Of a DNA stretch of 64,000 nt, positions 32,384-44,219 are shown piece after piece. Positions within the stretch are counted from its first letter, which is position 1; each line of letters begins with the position of its first letter. The translations under genes and the position numbers were made by a program. The notes beneath the pieces were generated by a model. The model was not told the origin of the DNA. It saw nothing but the letters and a program-made list of their open reading frames with translations, and searched no databases. This stretch comes from Rattus norvegicus (Eukaryota; Chordata; Mammalia; Rodentia; Muridae), in the NCBI RefSeq assembly GCF_036323735.1, contig NC_086024.1, forward strand, positions 72,256,924 through 72,320,923, in the 5' to 3' direction.

Positions 32384-34283
32384 CTCTCATGCTGAAGAGG
32401 ACGCCAAGAGATCTCGAGTGATGGGGGATATTCCTGTGGAATTGACCAGTGAGGTCTGTCTACCATCATAGACCTTGCAAGGATACTTGGACCAGAGATC
32501 TGAAAACCCTGAGTGAATGCCTAGGGAACAGGTACTGTGTGTCTAAGAAGTTATTCATGGCAGACTTACAGAGAGTGTTTACTAACTGCAAGGACCGCAA
32601 CCCTCCCAAGAGCGAGTACTACAAATGTGCCAGCATCCTGGAATTCTTCAGTAAAATAAAAGAAGCAGGGTTGATTGATAAGTGATATTTTCCCCTTAGA
32701 CACATATCAGGGTGTGCCTAAAGCAGGATATTTAGGTTTTTGGTTGCTTTTTTGTTTTTTTAAATTGTATATCATGTGTTGAAGAGACTTGTAATGATTA
32801 GCACTTTTGAAAAACAAAACCTTTTAGCTTTTCAGAGATGTATTCAAGTGGAAATCATAATTTATTTTGTTATAGATTTTAATCTATTTACCATCATGTA
32901 ATTTTTCTCTGGCATGTCCAGTAGCTGACTACTGCATGGTAGATGATCAGGGGCTTCCTCAAAACCTGTATGTCTGGGAACTACACGCAGTTCCAAGATT
33001 TGGGGCAATCTAGAGAAAATTTTGACCATGAATGTCTCCATTCTTTTCTAATAGAAAATGAGAGTTTATTCTCTTTTGAGTCCATGATACATCTGTGTGG
33101 TGAATGAACTGTGTGATGTTTCAAGTCTCATTGTGAACTTATGAAAGTATACTTATAAAAGTATGTATTCAGGTGCATTGAGCAGCTCTGGAAAATGCAG
33201 CTTCCACAATAGCAGCTTCTTTGACTCCTAACGGACTTTTTATTAGTTCCTGGGCTTTGTTCATTCTGGCTACCTATTACAGACTTGAGAGTGCACAACC
33301 ACTATTTAATAATTCTTGGCAGATATGTGTCTGCCTCATATTTGACTCTGCTTGTGCAGGGTCCAACTTCTAAAAGATCCATTCCCAGGCCTCAAAGTTG
33401 TAAACTTGAGGTTGAGTCAATGTTAAGACATGTGGCCTAAACACGAAGCCAGGGAAGCCTTGCTCCAATATATAAGGATTCTTTGTATTTTCTGGTACAT
33501 TTAACCCCATCAGCAGAGTCTATATGAACATTTCCCATTTGCACTTCCAGATTTATGTTTGTCTGAGGTGAACTGAATTCTCACCGAAGTTTAGGCCAGT
33601 ATTTTAACACCTGCATTGTTTCACTGATCAAGGCTTCTATCCCACTAACATTCTCTGTACAAACTCATTAACCAATCTGTCTTGGGACTCCAGCTTAGAG
33701 CTTGGATTTGTGTCCTAATTACACTACATAGAGAAGTGGGACCCTTGCCTCCCCGACTCTGGGAAAAACCAACTAATATACAACCATATTAAATGAAGGC
33801 CACCTTTGTGGTTAAAAATGTACTTAATGTATGTTTTCTATCAGCATAAATTATATTGGGTCACTAACAGTCACTAAAAACAGCTTGCAGAAGTAGTGTG
33901 CTTGAAGGAAAATATCCTGGCATTGCTATAGAGTGCTGCTTTTGACATGGAAGGCATGTCATGTGTTCAGCGTGTTCACTGAAGCTGCCTGAACCTTTGG
34001 AAGTGTAAAGAACACTCTGAGTGGTGTCTAGACTCTTAAAGAAGAATGATAGTACACGTCACATTAAGTATCTCAGACTGGTTTAAAACAGCTTTGTACT
34101 AATCTTGCTGAAGCGTATGTCCAACTCCATATCCTGTTAAAGTTTGTTAGACATTCTTAAAGAGGAATGTCTTTAAAATCAGATGGTCTCTTCTATACTG
34201 AGAACATTTTTATATTTTCTAATATAAAATTAATATTTTCTTATATTATGCAATAAAGCAGAAGTAGAATGTGAAAAAAAAAA
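32384..34283 (+). pseudogene. Kat2b: Processed pseudogene of Kat2b (PCAF acetyltransferase), 5'-truncated and lacking the catalytic domain
   Basis: 32391-32440 encodes a piece just before the acetyltransferase domain (Ala-Glu-Glu-Asp-Ala-Lys-Arg-Ser-Arg-Val-Met-Gly-Asp). After a 'ggaccagag' at about 32489 the sequence jumps to the bromodomain C-terminal helices (about 32498-32685), ending Ala-Gly-Leu-Ile-Asp-Lys and a stop at 32685. The ~1.6-kb 3'UTR ends with AATAAA (34252-34257) and an A-tail (34274-34283). There are no introns, and a perfect 15-bp TSD is present. Breaks: a frameshift and stop near 32457-32470 and loss of two codons near 32645. In the parent protein the GNAT domain acetylates histones; here it is wholly missing, by my recollection of the family several hundred bases. 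Non-coding. Confidence 0.93.
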
Positions 34284-34978
34284 GAATTACCTGACTCAGG
34301 ATATTTTCTAGTTCATTCCATTTGTCTAGGAATTTCATAAAGTCATTGTTTTGATAGCTGAGTAATATTCCATTGTGTACCACATTCTTTAAATCCATTC
34401 CTCTGTTGAAAGGCATCTGGGATGTTTCCAGCTTCTGGCTATTATAAATAAGGCTGCTATGAACATAGTGGAGAATGTGTCTTTGTTGTATGTTAGAGCA
34501 TCTTTTGGGTATATGCCCAGAAGAGGTATAGCTGGGTCCTCGGGTACTGCAATGTCCAATTTTCTGAGGAACCTCCAGACTAATTTCCAGAGTGGTTGTA
34601 CCAGTTTGCAATCCCACCAACAATGGAGGAGTGTTCCTCTTTCTCCACATCCTCACCAGCATCTGCTGTCACCTGAGTTTTTTATCTTAGCCATTCTGAC
34701 TGCTGTGAGGTGGAATCTCAGGGTTGTTTTGATTTGCATTTCCCTGAAGACTAAGGATGTTGAACATTTCTTTAGGTGCTTTTTGGCCATTCAATTATCC
34801 TCAGCTGAGAATGTCTTCTTTAGCTCTGTGCCCCATTTTTAATAGAGTTATTTGGCTCTCTGGAATCTAGCTTATTGAGTTCTTTCTGTATTTTGGATAT
34901 TAGCCCTCTATCAGATCGAGTATTGGTAAAGATTTTTCCCAATCTGTTGGTTTCTGTTTTGTCATAATGAATGTCTTT
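34284..34978 (-). pseudogene. Older L1 ORF2 C-terminus, antisense (part 2)
   Basis: Continues the L1 interrupted at 32368. Antisense landmarks are 'ttgatagctgagtaatattc' (about 34354), 'gggtatatgcccagaag' (about 34508) and 'aatctgttggtttctgtttt' (about 34940). It has stops in all frames, although one 138-codon antisense-of-antisense frame survives. It is interrupted by the B2 SINE. Confidence 0.9.
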
Positions 34979-35144
34979 TTTTAATTGATTTATTTATTAT
35001 ATATGAGCACACTGTAGCTGTCTTCAGACACAACAGAAGCGGGCATCAGATCTCATTACAAACGGTTGTGAACCACCATGTGGTTGCTAGGAATTGAACT
35101 CAGGACCTCTGGAAGGGCAGTCAGTGCTCTTAACCACTGAGCAT
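34979..35144 (-). mobile_element. B2 SINE, antisense
   Basis: Reverse complement reads from '..gctcagtggttaagagcact' through 'cagaggtcctgagttcaatt' and 'atggtggttcacaacc' to 'cagctacagtgtgctcatat' and the 'ataaataaatcaatt' tail. Sequence family and A/T-rich tail fit B2. No clear TSD was found. Confidence 0.92.
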
Positions 35145-35217
35145 TACAGAAGTTTTGCAGTTTCATGAGTTCCCATTTATCGATTCTTGATCTTAGAGCA
35201 TGAGCCATGGGTGGGTT
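35145..35217 (-). pseudogene. Older L1 ORF2, antisense (part 3)
   Basis: 'acagaagttttgcagtttca' to 'gatcttagagcatgagccat' continues the same antisense ORF2 beyond the B2. It then runs into (TTTTG)n. Confidence 0.85.
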
Positions 35218-35430
35218 TTTTGTTTTGTTTTGTTTTGTTTTGTTTTGTTTTATCTTTATTAATTTGAGTATTTCTTTTCTTTTTTTTTTTTTTCCTGAGG
35301 GCTGTGTAACAATCCTGGCTCTGGGCTCAGATCAACATCCACCTTTTTTTTTTCCTTTTTTTTTTTTAATTTTTTTCCTTTTTTTTCCTTTTTTTTATTA
35401 ACTTGAGTATTTCTTTTCTTTTTTTTTTTT
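35218..35430 (-). repeat. Stack of antisense L1 tails with an unidentified 50-base piece
   Basis: In + order: (TTTTG)n to about 35252; an L1 terminus with T-run (about 35253-35293); a non-L1 piece 35294-35343; T-rich runs; a second L1 terminus (35393-35417); and a T-run leading to the 3'UTR of the minus-strand L1. On the minus strand this reads L1, A-tail, L1 terminus, A-rich tail, unknown piece, A-tail, L1 terminus. Confidence 0.8.
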
Positions 35431-36141
35431 TATTAACTTGAGTATTTCTTATATACATTTCGAGTGTTATTCCCTTTCCCGGTATCCGGGCAAACATCCC
35501 CCTCCCCCCTCCCCTTCCTTATGGGTGTTCCCATCCCAACCCTCCCTCCATTGCCGCCCTCCCCCCAACAGTCTAGTTCACTGGGGGTTCAGTCTTAGCA
35601 GGACCCAGGGCTTCCCCTTCCACTGGTGCTCTTACTAGGATATTCATTGCTACCTATGAGGTCAGAGTCCAGGGTCAGTCCATGTATAGTCTTAAGGTAG
35701 TGGCTTAGTCCCTGGAAGCTCTGGTTGCTTGGCATTGTTGTACATATGGGGTCTCGAGCCCCTTCAAGCTCTTCCAGTTCTTTCTCTGATTCCTTCAACA
35801 GGGGTCCTATTCTCAGTTCAGTGGTTTGCTTCTGGCATTCGCCTCTGTATTTGCTGTATTCTGGCTGTGTCTCTCAGGAGTGATCTACATCCGGCTCCTG
35901 TCGGTCTGCACTTCTTTGCTTCATCCATCTTGTCTAATAGGGTGGCTGTATATGTATGGGCCACATGTGGGGCAGGCTCTGAATGGGTGTTCCTTCAGTC
36001 TCTGTTTTAATCTTTGCCTCTCTATTCCATGCAAAGGGTATTCTTGTTCCCCTTTTAAAGAAGGAGTGAAGGATTCACATTTTGATCATCCGTCTTGAGT
36101 TTCGTTTGTTCTAGGCATCTAGGGTAATTCAAGCATTTGGG

Positions 36142-39100
36142 CTAATAGCCACTTATCAATGAGTGCATACCATGTATGTCTTTCTGTGATTGGGTTAGCT
36201 CACTCAGGATGATATTTTCCAGTTCCAACCATTTGCCTACGAATTTCATAAAGTCATTGTTTTTGATAGCTGAGTAATATCCCATTGTGTAGATGTACCA
36301 CATTTTCTGTATCCATTCCTCTGTTGAAGGGCATCTGGGTTCTTTCCAGCTTCTGGCTATTATAAATAAGGCTGCATTGAACATAGTGGAGCACGTTTCT
36401 TGTTTATATGTTGGGGCATCTTTTGGGTATATGCCCAAGAGAGGAATAGCTGGATCCTCAGGCAGTTCAATGTCCAATTTTCTGAGGAACTTCCAGACTG
36501 ATTTCCAGAATGGATTTACCAGTCTGCAACCCCACCAACAATGGAGGAGTGTTCCTCTTTCTCCACATCCTCGCCTGCATTTGTTGTCACCCGAGTTTTT
36601 GATCTTAGCCATTCTCACTGGCGTGAGGTGAAATCTCAGGGTTGTTTTGATTTGCATTTCCCTTATGACTAAAGATGTTGAACATTTCTTTAGGTGTTTC
36701 TCAGCCATTCGGCATTCCTCAGCTGTGACTTCTTTGTTTAGCTCTGAACCCCATTTTGTAATAGGGTTATTTGTCTTCCTGCGGTCTAACTTCTTGAGTT
36801 CTTTGTATATTTTGGATATAAGGCCTCTATCTGTTGTAGGATTGGTAAAGATCTTTTCCCAATCTGTTGGTTGCCGTTTTGTCCTAACCACAGTGTCCTT
36901 TGCCTTACAGAAGCTTTGCAGTTTTATGAGATCCCATTTGTCGATCCTTGATCTTAGAGCATAAGCCATTGGTGTTTTGTTCAGGAAATTTTTTCCAGTG
37001 CCCATGTGTTCCAGATGCTTCCCTAGTTTTTCTTCCATTAGTTTGAGTGTGTCTGGTTTGATGTGGAGGTCCTTGATCCACTTGGACTTAAACTTTACAG
37101 GGTGATAAGCATGGATCCATCTGCATTCTTCTACATGTTGACCTCCAGTTGAACGAGCACCATTTGCTGAAAATGCTATCTTTTTTCCATTGGATGGTTT
37201 TGGCTCCTTTGTCAAAAATCAAGTGACCATAGGTGTGTGGGTTCATTTCTGGGTCTTCAATTCTATTCCATTGGTCTATCTGTCTGTCTCTGTACCAATA
37301 CCATGCAGTTTTTATCACTATTGCTCTGTAATACTGCTTGAGTTCAGGGATAGTGATTCCCCCTGGAGTCCTTTTATTGTTGAGGATAGCTTTAGCTATC
37401 CTGGGTTTTTTGTTATTCTAGATGAATTTGCAAATTGTTCTGTCTAACTCTTTGAAGAATAGGATTGGTATTTTGATGGGGATTGCATTGAATCTGTAGA
37501 TTGCTTTTGGTAAAATGGCCATTTTTACTATATTAATCCTGCCAATCCATGAGCATGGGCGATCTTTCCATCTTCTGAGGTCTTCTTCAATTTCTTTCCT
37601 CAGTGTCTTGAAGTTCTTATTGTACAGATCTTTTACTTGCTTGGTTAAAGTCACACCGAGGTACTTCATATTATTTGGGTCTATTATGAAGGGTGTCGTT
37701 TCCCTAATTTCTTTCTCGGCTTGTTTCTCTTTTGTATAGAGGAAGGCAACTGATTTATTTGAGTTAATTTTATACCCAGCCACTTTGCTGAAGTTGTTTA
37801 TCAGCTTTAGTAGTTCTCTGGTGGAACTTTTGGGATCACTTAAATATACTATCATGTCATCTGCAAATAGTGATATTTTGACCTCTTCTTTTCCGATCTG
37901 TATCCCCTTGATCTCCTTTTGTTGTCTGATTGCTCTGGCTAGAACTTCAAGAGCTATATTGAATAAGTAGGGAGAGAGTGGGCAGCCTTGTCTAGTCCCT
38001 GATTTTAGTGGGATTGCTTCAAGTTTCTCTCCATTTAGTTTAATGTTAGCAACTGGTTTGCTGTATATGGCTTTTACTATGTTTAGGTATGGGCCTTGAA
38101 TTCCTATTCTTTCCAGGACTTTTATCATGAAGGGGTGTTGAATTTTGTCAAATGCTTTCTCAGCATCTAATGAAATGATCATGTGGTTTTGTTCTTTCAG
38201 TTTGTATATATAATGGATCACATTGATGGTTTTCCGTATATTAAACCATCCCTGCATGCCTGGGATGAAGCCTACTTGATCATGGTGGATGATTGTTTTG
38301 ATGTGCTCTTGAATTCGGTTTGCCAGAATTTTATTGAGTATTTTTGCATCGATATTCCTAAGGGAAATTGGTCTGAAGTTCTCTTTCTTTGTTGTGTCTT
38401 TGTGTGGTTTATGTATAAGAGTAATTGTGGCTTCGTAGAAGGAATTCGGTAGTGCTCCATCTGTTTCAATTTTGTGGAATAGTTTGGATAATAGTGGTAT
38501 GAGGTCTTCTATGAAGGTTTGATAGAATTCTGCACTAAACCCGTCTGGACCTGGGCTCTTTTTGGTTGGGAGACCTTTAATGACTGCTTCTATTTCCTTA
38601 GGAGTTATGGAGTTGTTTAACTGGTTTATCTGTTCCTGATTTAACTTCGATACCTGGTATCTGTATAGGAAATTGTCCATTTCCTGAAGATTTTCAAATT
38701 TTGTTGAATATAGGTTTTTATAGTAAGATCTGATGATTTTTTGAATTTCCTCTGAATCTGTAGTTATGTCTCCCTTTTCATTTCTGATTTTGTTAACTTG
38801 GACGCACTCTCTGTGTCCTCTCGTTAGTCTGGCTAAGGGTTTATCTATCTTGTTGTTTTTCTCAAAGAACCAAGTTTTGGTTCTGTTGATTCTTTCTATG
38901 GTCCTTTTTGTTTCTACTTGGTTGATTTCAGCTCTGAGTTTGATTATTTCCTGCCTTCTACTCCTCCTGGGTGTATTTGCTTCTTTTTGTTCTAGAGCTT
39001 TTAGGTGTGCTGTCAAGCTGCTGACATAAGCTCTTTCCTGTTTCTTTCTGCAGGCACTCAGCGCTATGAGTTTTCCTCTTAGCACAGCTTTCATTGTGTC

Positions 39101-39967
39101 CCATAAGTTTGGGTATGTTGTATCTTCATTTTCATTAAATTCTAAAAAGTTTTTAATTTCTTTCTTTATTTCTTCCTTGACCAGGTTATCATTGAGTAGA
39201 GCATTGCTCAATTTCCACGTATATGTGGGCATTCTTCCCTTATTGTTATTGAAGACCAGTTTTAGGCCGTGGTGGTCCAATAGCACGCATGGGATTATTT
39301 CTATCTTTCTGTACCTGTTGAGGCCCGTTTTTTGACCAATTATATGGTCAATTTTGGAGAAAGTACCATGAGGAGCTGAGAAGAAGGTATATCCTTTTGC
39401 TTTAGGATAGAATGTTCTATAAATATCCGTTAAGTCCATTTGGCTCATGACTTCTCTTAGTCTGTCGACATCAATGTTTAATTTCTGTATCCATGATCTG
39501 TCCATTGATGAGAGTGGTGTGTTGAAATCTCCCACTATTATTGTGTGAGGTGCAATGTGTGTTTTGAGCTTTAGTAAGGTTTCTTTTACGTATGTAGGTA
39601 CCCTTGTATTTGGGGCATAGATATTTAGGATTGAGAGTTCATCTTGGTGGATTTTTCCTTTGATGAATATGAAGTGTCCTTCCTTATCTTTTTTGATGAC
39701 TTTTAGTTGGAAATTGATTTTATTTGATATTAGAATGGCTACTCCAGCTTGCTTCTTCTTACCATTTGCTTGGAAAGTTATTTTCCAGCCTTTCACTCTG
39801 AGGTAGTGTCTGTCTTTGTCTCTGAGGTGTGTTTCCTGTAGGCAGCAGAATGCAGGGTCCTCGTTGCGTATCCAGTTTGTTAATCTATGTCTTTTTATTG
39901 GGGAGTTGAGGCCATTGATATTGAGAGATATTAAGGAATAGTGATTATTGCTTCCCTTTATATTCAT
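36142..39967 (-). pseudogene. L1 ORF2, one stop and one frameshift
   Basis: ATG at 39967 (Met-Asn-Ile-Lys-Gly-Ser). The endonuclease domain has Gln-Glu-Thr-His and Gly-Asp-Phe-Asn intact; the Ser before Asp-His-His is changed to Leu. RT domain FADD lies at 37856-37867. A Trp-to-stop TAG at about 37418 ends the 849-codon frame, and a two-base loss near 37098 shifts the frame after Leu-Ser-Pro-Cys. The last 357 codons are open to the normal stop at 36142. The full protein would be ~1275 residues, the usual L1 ORF2p size. Both lesions would have to be absent for activity. Confidence 0.95.
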
Positions 39968-41106
39968 ATTTGGATGTGAGGTTATGTTTGTGTGCTTTCA
40001 TTCTCTTTGTTTTGTTGCCAAGAAGATTAGTTTCTTGCTTCTTCTAGGGTATAGCTTGCCTCCTTATGTTGGGCTTTACCATTTATTATCCTTTGTAGTG
40101 CTGGATTTGTAGAAAGATATTGTGTAAATTTGGTTTTGTCATGGAATATCTTGGTTTCTCCATCAATGTTAATTGAGAGTTTTGCTGGATACAGTAACCT
40201 GGGCTGGCATTTGTGTTCTCTTAGGGTCTGTATGACATCTGTCCAGGATCTTCTGGCCCTCATAGTTTCTGGCGAGAAGTCTGGTGTGATTCTGATAGGT
40301 CTCCCTTTAATGTTACTTGACCTTTTTCCCTTACTGCTTTTAATATTCTTTCTTTATTTTGTGCGTTTGGTGTTTTGACAATTATGTGACGGGAGGTGTT
40401 TCTTTTCTGGTCCAATCTATTTGGAGTTCTGTAGGCTTCTTGTATGTCTATGGGTATCTCTTTTTTTAGGTTAGGGAAGTCTTCTTCTATGATTTTGTTG
40501 AAGATATTTACTGGTCCTTTGAGCTGGGAGTCTTCACTCTCTTCTATACCTATTATCCTTAGGTTTGATCTTCTCATTGAGTCCTGGATTTCCTGTATGT
40601 TTTGGACCAGTAGCTTTTTCCGCTTTACATTATCTTTGACAGTTGAGTCAATGATTTCTATGGAATCTTCTGCTCCTGAGATTCTCTCTTCCATCTCTTG
40701 TATTCTGTTGGTGAAGCTTGTATCTACAGCTCCTTGTCTCTTCTTTTGGTTTTCTATATCCAGGGTTGTTTCCATGTGTTCTTTCTTGATTGCTTCTATT
40801 TCCATTTTTAATTCCTTCAACTGTTTGATTGTGTTTTCCTGGAATTCTTTCAGGGATTTTTGTGTCTCCTCTCTATGGGCTTCTACTTGTTTATTTATGT
40901 TTTCCTGGAATTCTTTCAGGGATTTTTGTGTCTCCTCTCTATGGGCTTCTACTTGTTTATTTATGTTTTCCTGGAATTCTTTCAGGGATTTTTGCGATTC
41001 TTTCAGGCATTTTTGCGATTCCTCTCTGTAGGCTTCTACTTGTTCTCTAAGGGAGTTCTTCATGTCTTTCTTGAAGTCCCCCAGCATCATGATCAAATAT
41101 GAATTT

Positions 41107-41119
41107 GAAAATAGATCTT
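41107..41119. repeat. Target-site duplication, left copy
   Basis: gaaaatagatctt recurs at 41838-41850. Confidence 0.92.
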
Positions 41120-41837
41120 TACCCTAGATCCCTAGAACAAACGAAACTCAAGACGGATGATCAAAATGTGAATGCTTCACTCCTTCTTTAAATGAGGAAA
41201 AAGAATACCCTTGGCAGGGAAGGGAGAGGCAAAGATTAAAACAGAGACTGAAGGAACACCCATTCAGAGCCTGCCCCACATGTGGCCCATACATATACAG
41301 CCACCCAATTAGACAAGATGGATGAAGCAAAGAAGTGCAGACCGACAGGAGCCGGATGTAGATCGCTCCTGAGAGACACAGCCAGAATACAGCAAATATA
41401 GAGGCGAATGCCAGCAGCAAACCACTGAACTGAGAATAGGTCCCCTATTGAAGGAATCAGAGAAAGAACTGGAAGAGCTTGAAGGGGCTCGAGACCCCAA
41501 AAGTACAACAATGCCAAGCAACCAGAGCTTCGAGGGACTAAGCCACTACCTAAAGACTATACATGGACTGACCCTGGACTCTGACCCCATAGGTAGCAAT
41601 GAATATCCTAGTAAGAGCACCAGTGGAAGGGGAAGCCCTGGGTCCTGCTAAGACTGAACCCCCAGTGAACTAGTCTATGGGGGGAGGGCGGCAATGGGGG
41701 GAGGGTTGGGAGGGGAACAACCATAAGGAAGGGGAGGGGGGAGGGGGATGTTTGCCCGGAAACCGGGAAAGGGAATAACACTCGAAATGTATATAAGAAA
41801 TACTCAAGTTAATAAAAAAAAAAAAAAAAAAAAAAAA
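41120..41837 (+). mobile_element. 5'-truncated young L1 (3'UTR only) inside ORF1 of the minus-strand L1
   Basis: Starts just past the ORF2 end ('taccctagatccctagaac') and runs through the G-rich tract (41679-41753) to a long A-tail (41814-41837). A perfect 13-bp TSD is present. The tail is long and uninterrupted, so this is among the most recent insertions in the window. Confidence 0.95.
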
Positions 41838-41965
41838 GAAAATAGATCTTGCTTTTCTGGTGTGTTTGGATATTCCATGTTTGTTTTGATGGGAGAATTG
41901 GGCTCCGATGGTGCCATGTAGTCTTGGTTTCTGTTGTTTGGGTTCCTGCGCTTGCCTCTCGCCAT

Positions 41966-42695
41966 CAGATTATCTCTAGTGTTACTTTGTTCTGCTATTT
42001 CTGACAGTGGCTAGACTGTCCTATAAGCCTGTGTGTCAGGAGTGCTGTAGACCTGTTTTCCTCTCTTTCAGTCAGTTATGGGGACAGAGTGTTCTGCTTT
42101 CGGGCATGTAGTTTTTCCTCTCTACAGGTCTTCAGCTGTTCCTGTGGGCCTGTGTCTTGAGTTCACCAGGCAGCTTTCTTGCAGCAGAAAATTTGGTCTT
42201 ACCTATGGTCCTGAGGCTCAAGTTCGCTCCTGGGGTGCTGCCCACGGGCTCTCTGCAGCGGCAGCAACCAGGAAGACCTGTGCCGCCCCTTCCGGGAGCT
42301 TCAGTGCACCAGGGTTCCAGATGGTCTTTGGCTTTTTCCTCTGGCGTCCGAGATGTGTGTGCAGGGAGCAGTCTCTTCTGGTTTTCCAGGCTTGTCTGCC
42401 TCTCTGATGGTTTAGCTCTCCCTCCCACGGGATTTGGGTGCAGAGAACTGTTTATCCGGTCGGTTTCCTTCAGGTTCCGGCGGTGTCTCAGGCAGGGGTC
42501 CTGCCGCTCCTGGGCCCTCCCCCATGGGAGCCCAGAGGCCTTATACAGTTTCCTCTTGGGCCAGGGATGTGGGCAGGGGTGAGCAGAGTTGGTGGTCTCT
42601 TCCGCTCTGCAGCCTCAGGAGTGCCCACCTGACCTGGCGGTTGGGTCTCTCTCACCGGGTCTGGGAGCAGAGAGCTGCTGCGGGATCCGCGGGTA
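41966..42695 (-). promoter_or_regulatory. L1 5'UTR (promoter), about one monomer
   Basis: Complement of the same GC-rich unit seen at 7618 and 62446, ending at 'gggatccgcggg' (42694), where older L1 begins. It is about one monomer long, so the element is slightly 5'-truncated or a single-monomer form. Confidence 0.85.
42078..42407 (+). other. 109-codon ATG-initiated frame antisense to the L1 5'UTR
   Basis: Same start and N-terminal ~45 residues as the frame at 7870-8424, ending at an in-frame stop after Ala-Cys-Leu-Pro-Leu; the same register re-opens at 42438-42632. Function unknown; possibly only a composition effect. Confidence 0.3.
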
Positions 42696-43520
42696 AATAG
42701 TGATATTTTGACGTCTTCTTTTCCAATCTGTATCCCTTTGATCTCCTTTTGTTGTCTGATTCCTATGGCTAGGACTTCAAGTACTATATTGAATATGTAG
42801 TGGGAGATTGGGCAGCCTTGTCTAGTCCCTGATTTTGATTGGATTGCTTCAAGTTTCTCTCCATTTAGTTTGATGTTGGCTATTTTTATTTTTGCTGAAT
42901 ATGGCTTTTACTATGTTTAGATATGGGCCTTGAATTCCTGATCTTTCCAAGACTTTTAAAATGAAGGGGTGTTGAATTTTGTCAAATGCTTTCTCAGTAT
43001 CTAATGAGATGATCATGTTTTGTTTTTCTTTTAGTTTGTTTACATATTACAAGGATTTCCATATGTTGAGCTATCCCTGCATCCCTGAGATGAAGCCAAC
43101 TTGATCATTATGGATTTTGATGTGTTCTTGGATTTGGTTTGCAAGAATTTTTTTAATATTTTTGCATTAATATCCATAAAGGAAATTGGACTGAAGTTCT
43201 CTTTCTTTGTTGGGTCTTTGTGTGATTTATGCATAAGCATAATTTTGGCTTCTTAAAAGGAATTGGGTCGTACTCCTTTCATTTCTATTTTGTGGAATGG
43301 TTTGGACTGTATTGGTATGAGTTCTTCTATGAAGTTCTGATAGAATTCTCCACTAAACCTATCTGGTACTAGAATGTTTTTGGCTGGGAGACTTTTAATA
43401 ACTGCTTCTATTTCTTTAGGGTTTATGGGACAATTTAGATGATATATCTGATCCTGAACTAACTTCCGTACCTGGTATCTGTCTAGAAAATTATCATTAA
43501 TTTCATTAAAATTTCACTAA
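42696..43520 (-). pseudogene. Older L1 ORF2 (RT region), antisense
   Basis: Antisense RT segment starting at the FADD-adjacent 'aaatagtgatattttgac' and running back to the linker ('acctggtatctgtctagaaaa' at about 43472). Probably the upstream half of the older L1 at 34284-35217, with about 0.9 kb lost between them. Confidence 0.85.
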
Positions 43521-43850
43521 TGTTTTCATGTATACTTTCTTTCAGGACATCTAAAATAGTCATAAAGGCTGTTTTGAAGTCCTGTCTTACCAGGGAATAT
43601 CTGTGAGAAGCAGTTTCTGAGACAGAATGATAGAGCACTGAGAAAGGCTGTAGGAGAGGATCTGCTTGGATCTGCTGAAGATGGGGACAGAAAGAAAGCA
43701 GAGCTTACAGAGCTAACATGCTACAGATCTAGGAAGAAGGATAGGGAATTAGATTTGGCCTAGAAAACGGGGATGGAAGATGAACTACCTGCTTCCTGCC
43801 TTATATAATTCTTCTCTTGATTCTTGTCTGAATCATAAAGTGAGAGAACA
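43520..43850. other. No feature recognised
   Basis: No repeat signature or coding frame that I can name. Confidence 0.4.
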
Positions 43851-43854
43851 TTGT

Positions 43855-44195
43855 TGTAGTTAGAATTTACATTGCCATGAAGAGACATCAAGACCAAAGC
43901 AACTCATACAAGAACAACATTTACTTGGGCCTGGCTTACATGGACAGAGGTTCAGTCAACTATCATCAGGGTGGGGGTATGGTAGTATCCAAGCAGGCAT
44001 GGTGCAGGTGATGCTAAGAGTTCTATATCTTCATTTGAAGGCTGCTAGGAGAATACTGGATTTCAGGCAGCTAGGATGAGAATCTTAAAGCCCATGCCCA
44101 GTGACACACTTCTTCCATCAAGGCCATGCCTTCTTCAACAAGGCCATACCGCCAAATAGTGCCAGTCCCTGGGCCAAACATATACAAACAATCAT
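43855..44195 (+). mobile_element. hAT-Charlie-like rodent repeat (RChARR1/URR1 type)
   Basis: Order 'gccatgaagagacatcaaga', 'aacaacatttacttgggcc', 'ttcagtcaactatcatca', 'ggcagctaggatgag', 'cacacttcttccatcaaggc' and 'agtgccagtccctgggcca' matches a common rodent DNA-transposon-derived repeat. Orientation relative to the consensus is not certain. Confidence 0.65.
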
Positions 44196-44219
44196 GAACT
44201 TCTTCTAAAATACCTGTCT

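Larger units (their letters stand above)
40027..41965 (-). pseudogene. L1 ORF1, interrupted by an L1 tail and frameshifted
   Basis: ATG at 41965 (complement of 'gccat' in 'cttgcctctcgccat'). The N-terminal ~40 codons are separated from the rest by the 718-base insertion at 41120-41837. The main part is open from 41096 to 40260 and includes an expanded coiled coil with two complete 22-residue units plus a partial duplication (Gln-Lys-Cys-Leu-Lys-Glu-Ser-Gln-Lys-Ser). A one-base loss near 40308 shifts the frame before the C-terminal domain (78 codons, 40263-40027). Confidence 0.92.
35431..42695 (-). mobile_element. L1: Near-full-length rat L1, minus strand, inactive
   Basis: 3'UTR 35431-36141, ORF2 36142-39967, ORF1 40027-41965, 5'UTR 41966-42695. 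It holds a plus-strand L1 tail insertion (41120-41837) in ORF1. ORF2 is nearly intact (849 codons before its first stop), so this is one of the youngest elements here. A target duplication could not be read; the flanks are two different parts of an older L1. Confidence 0.95.

Noticed and set aside
32449..32685. Functional short bromodomain gene.
   Set aside because: No promoter; upstream frameshift and stop, missing codons, A-tail and target duplication show a processed pseudogene.
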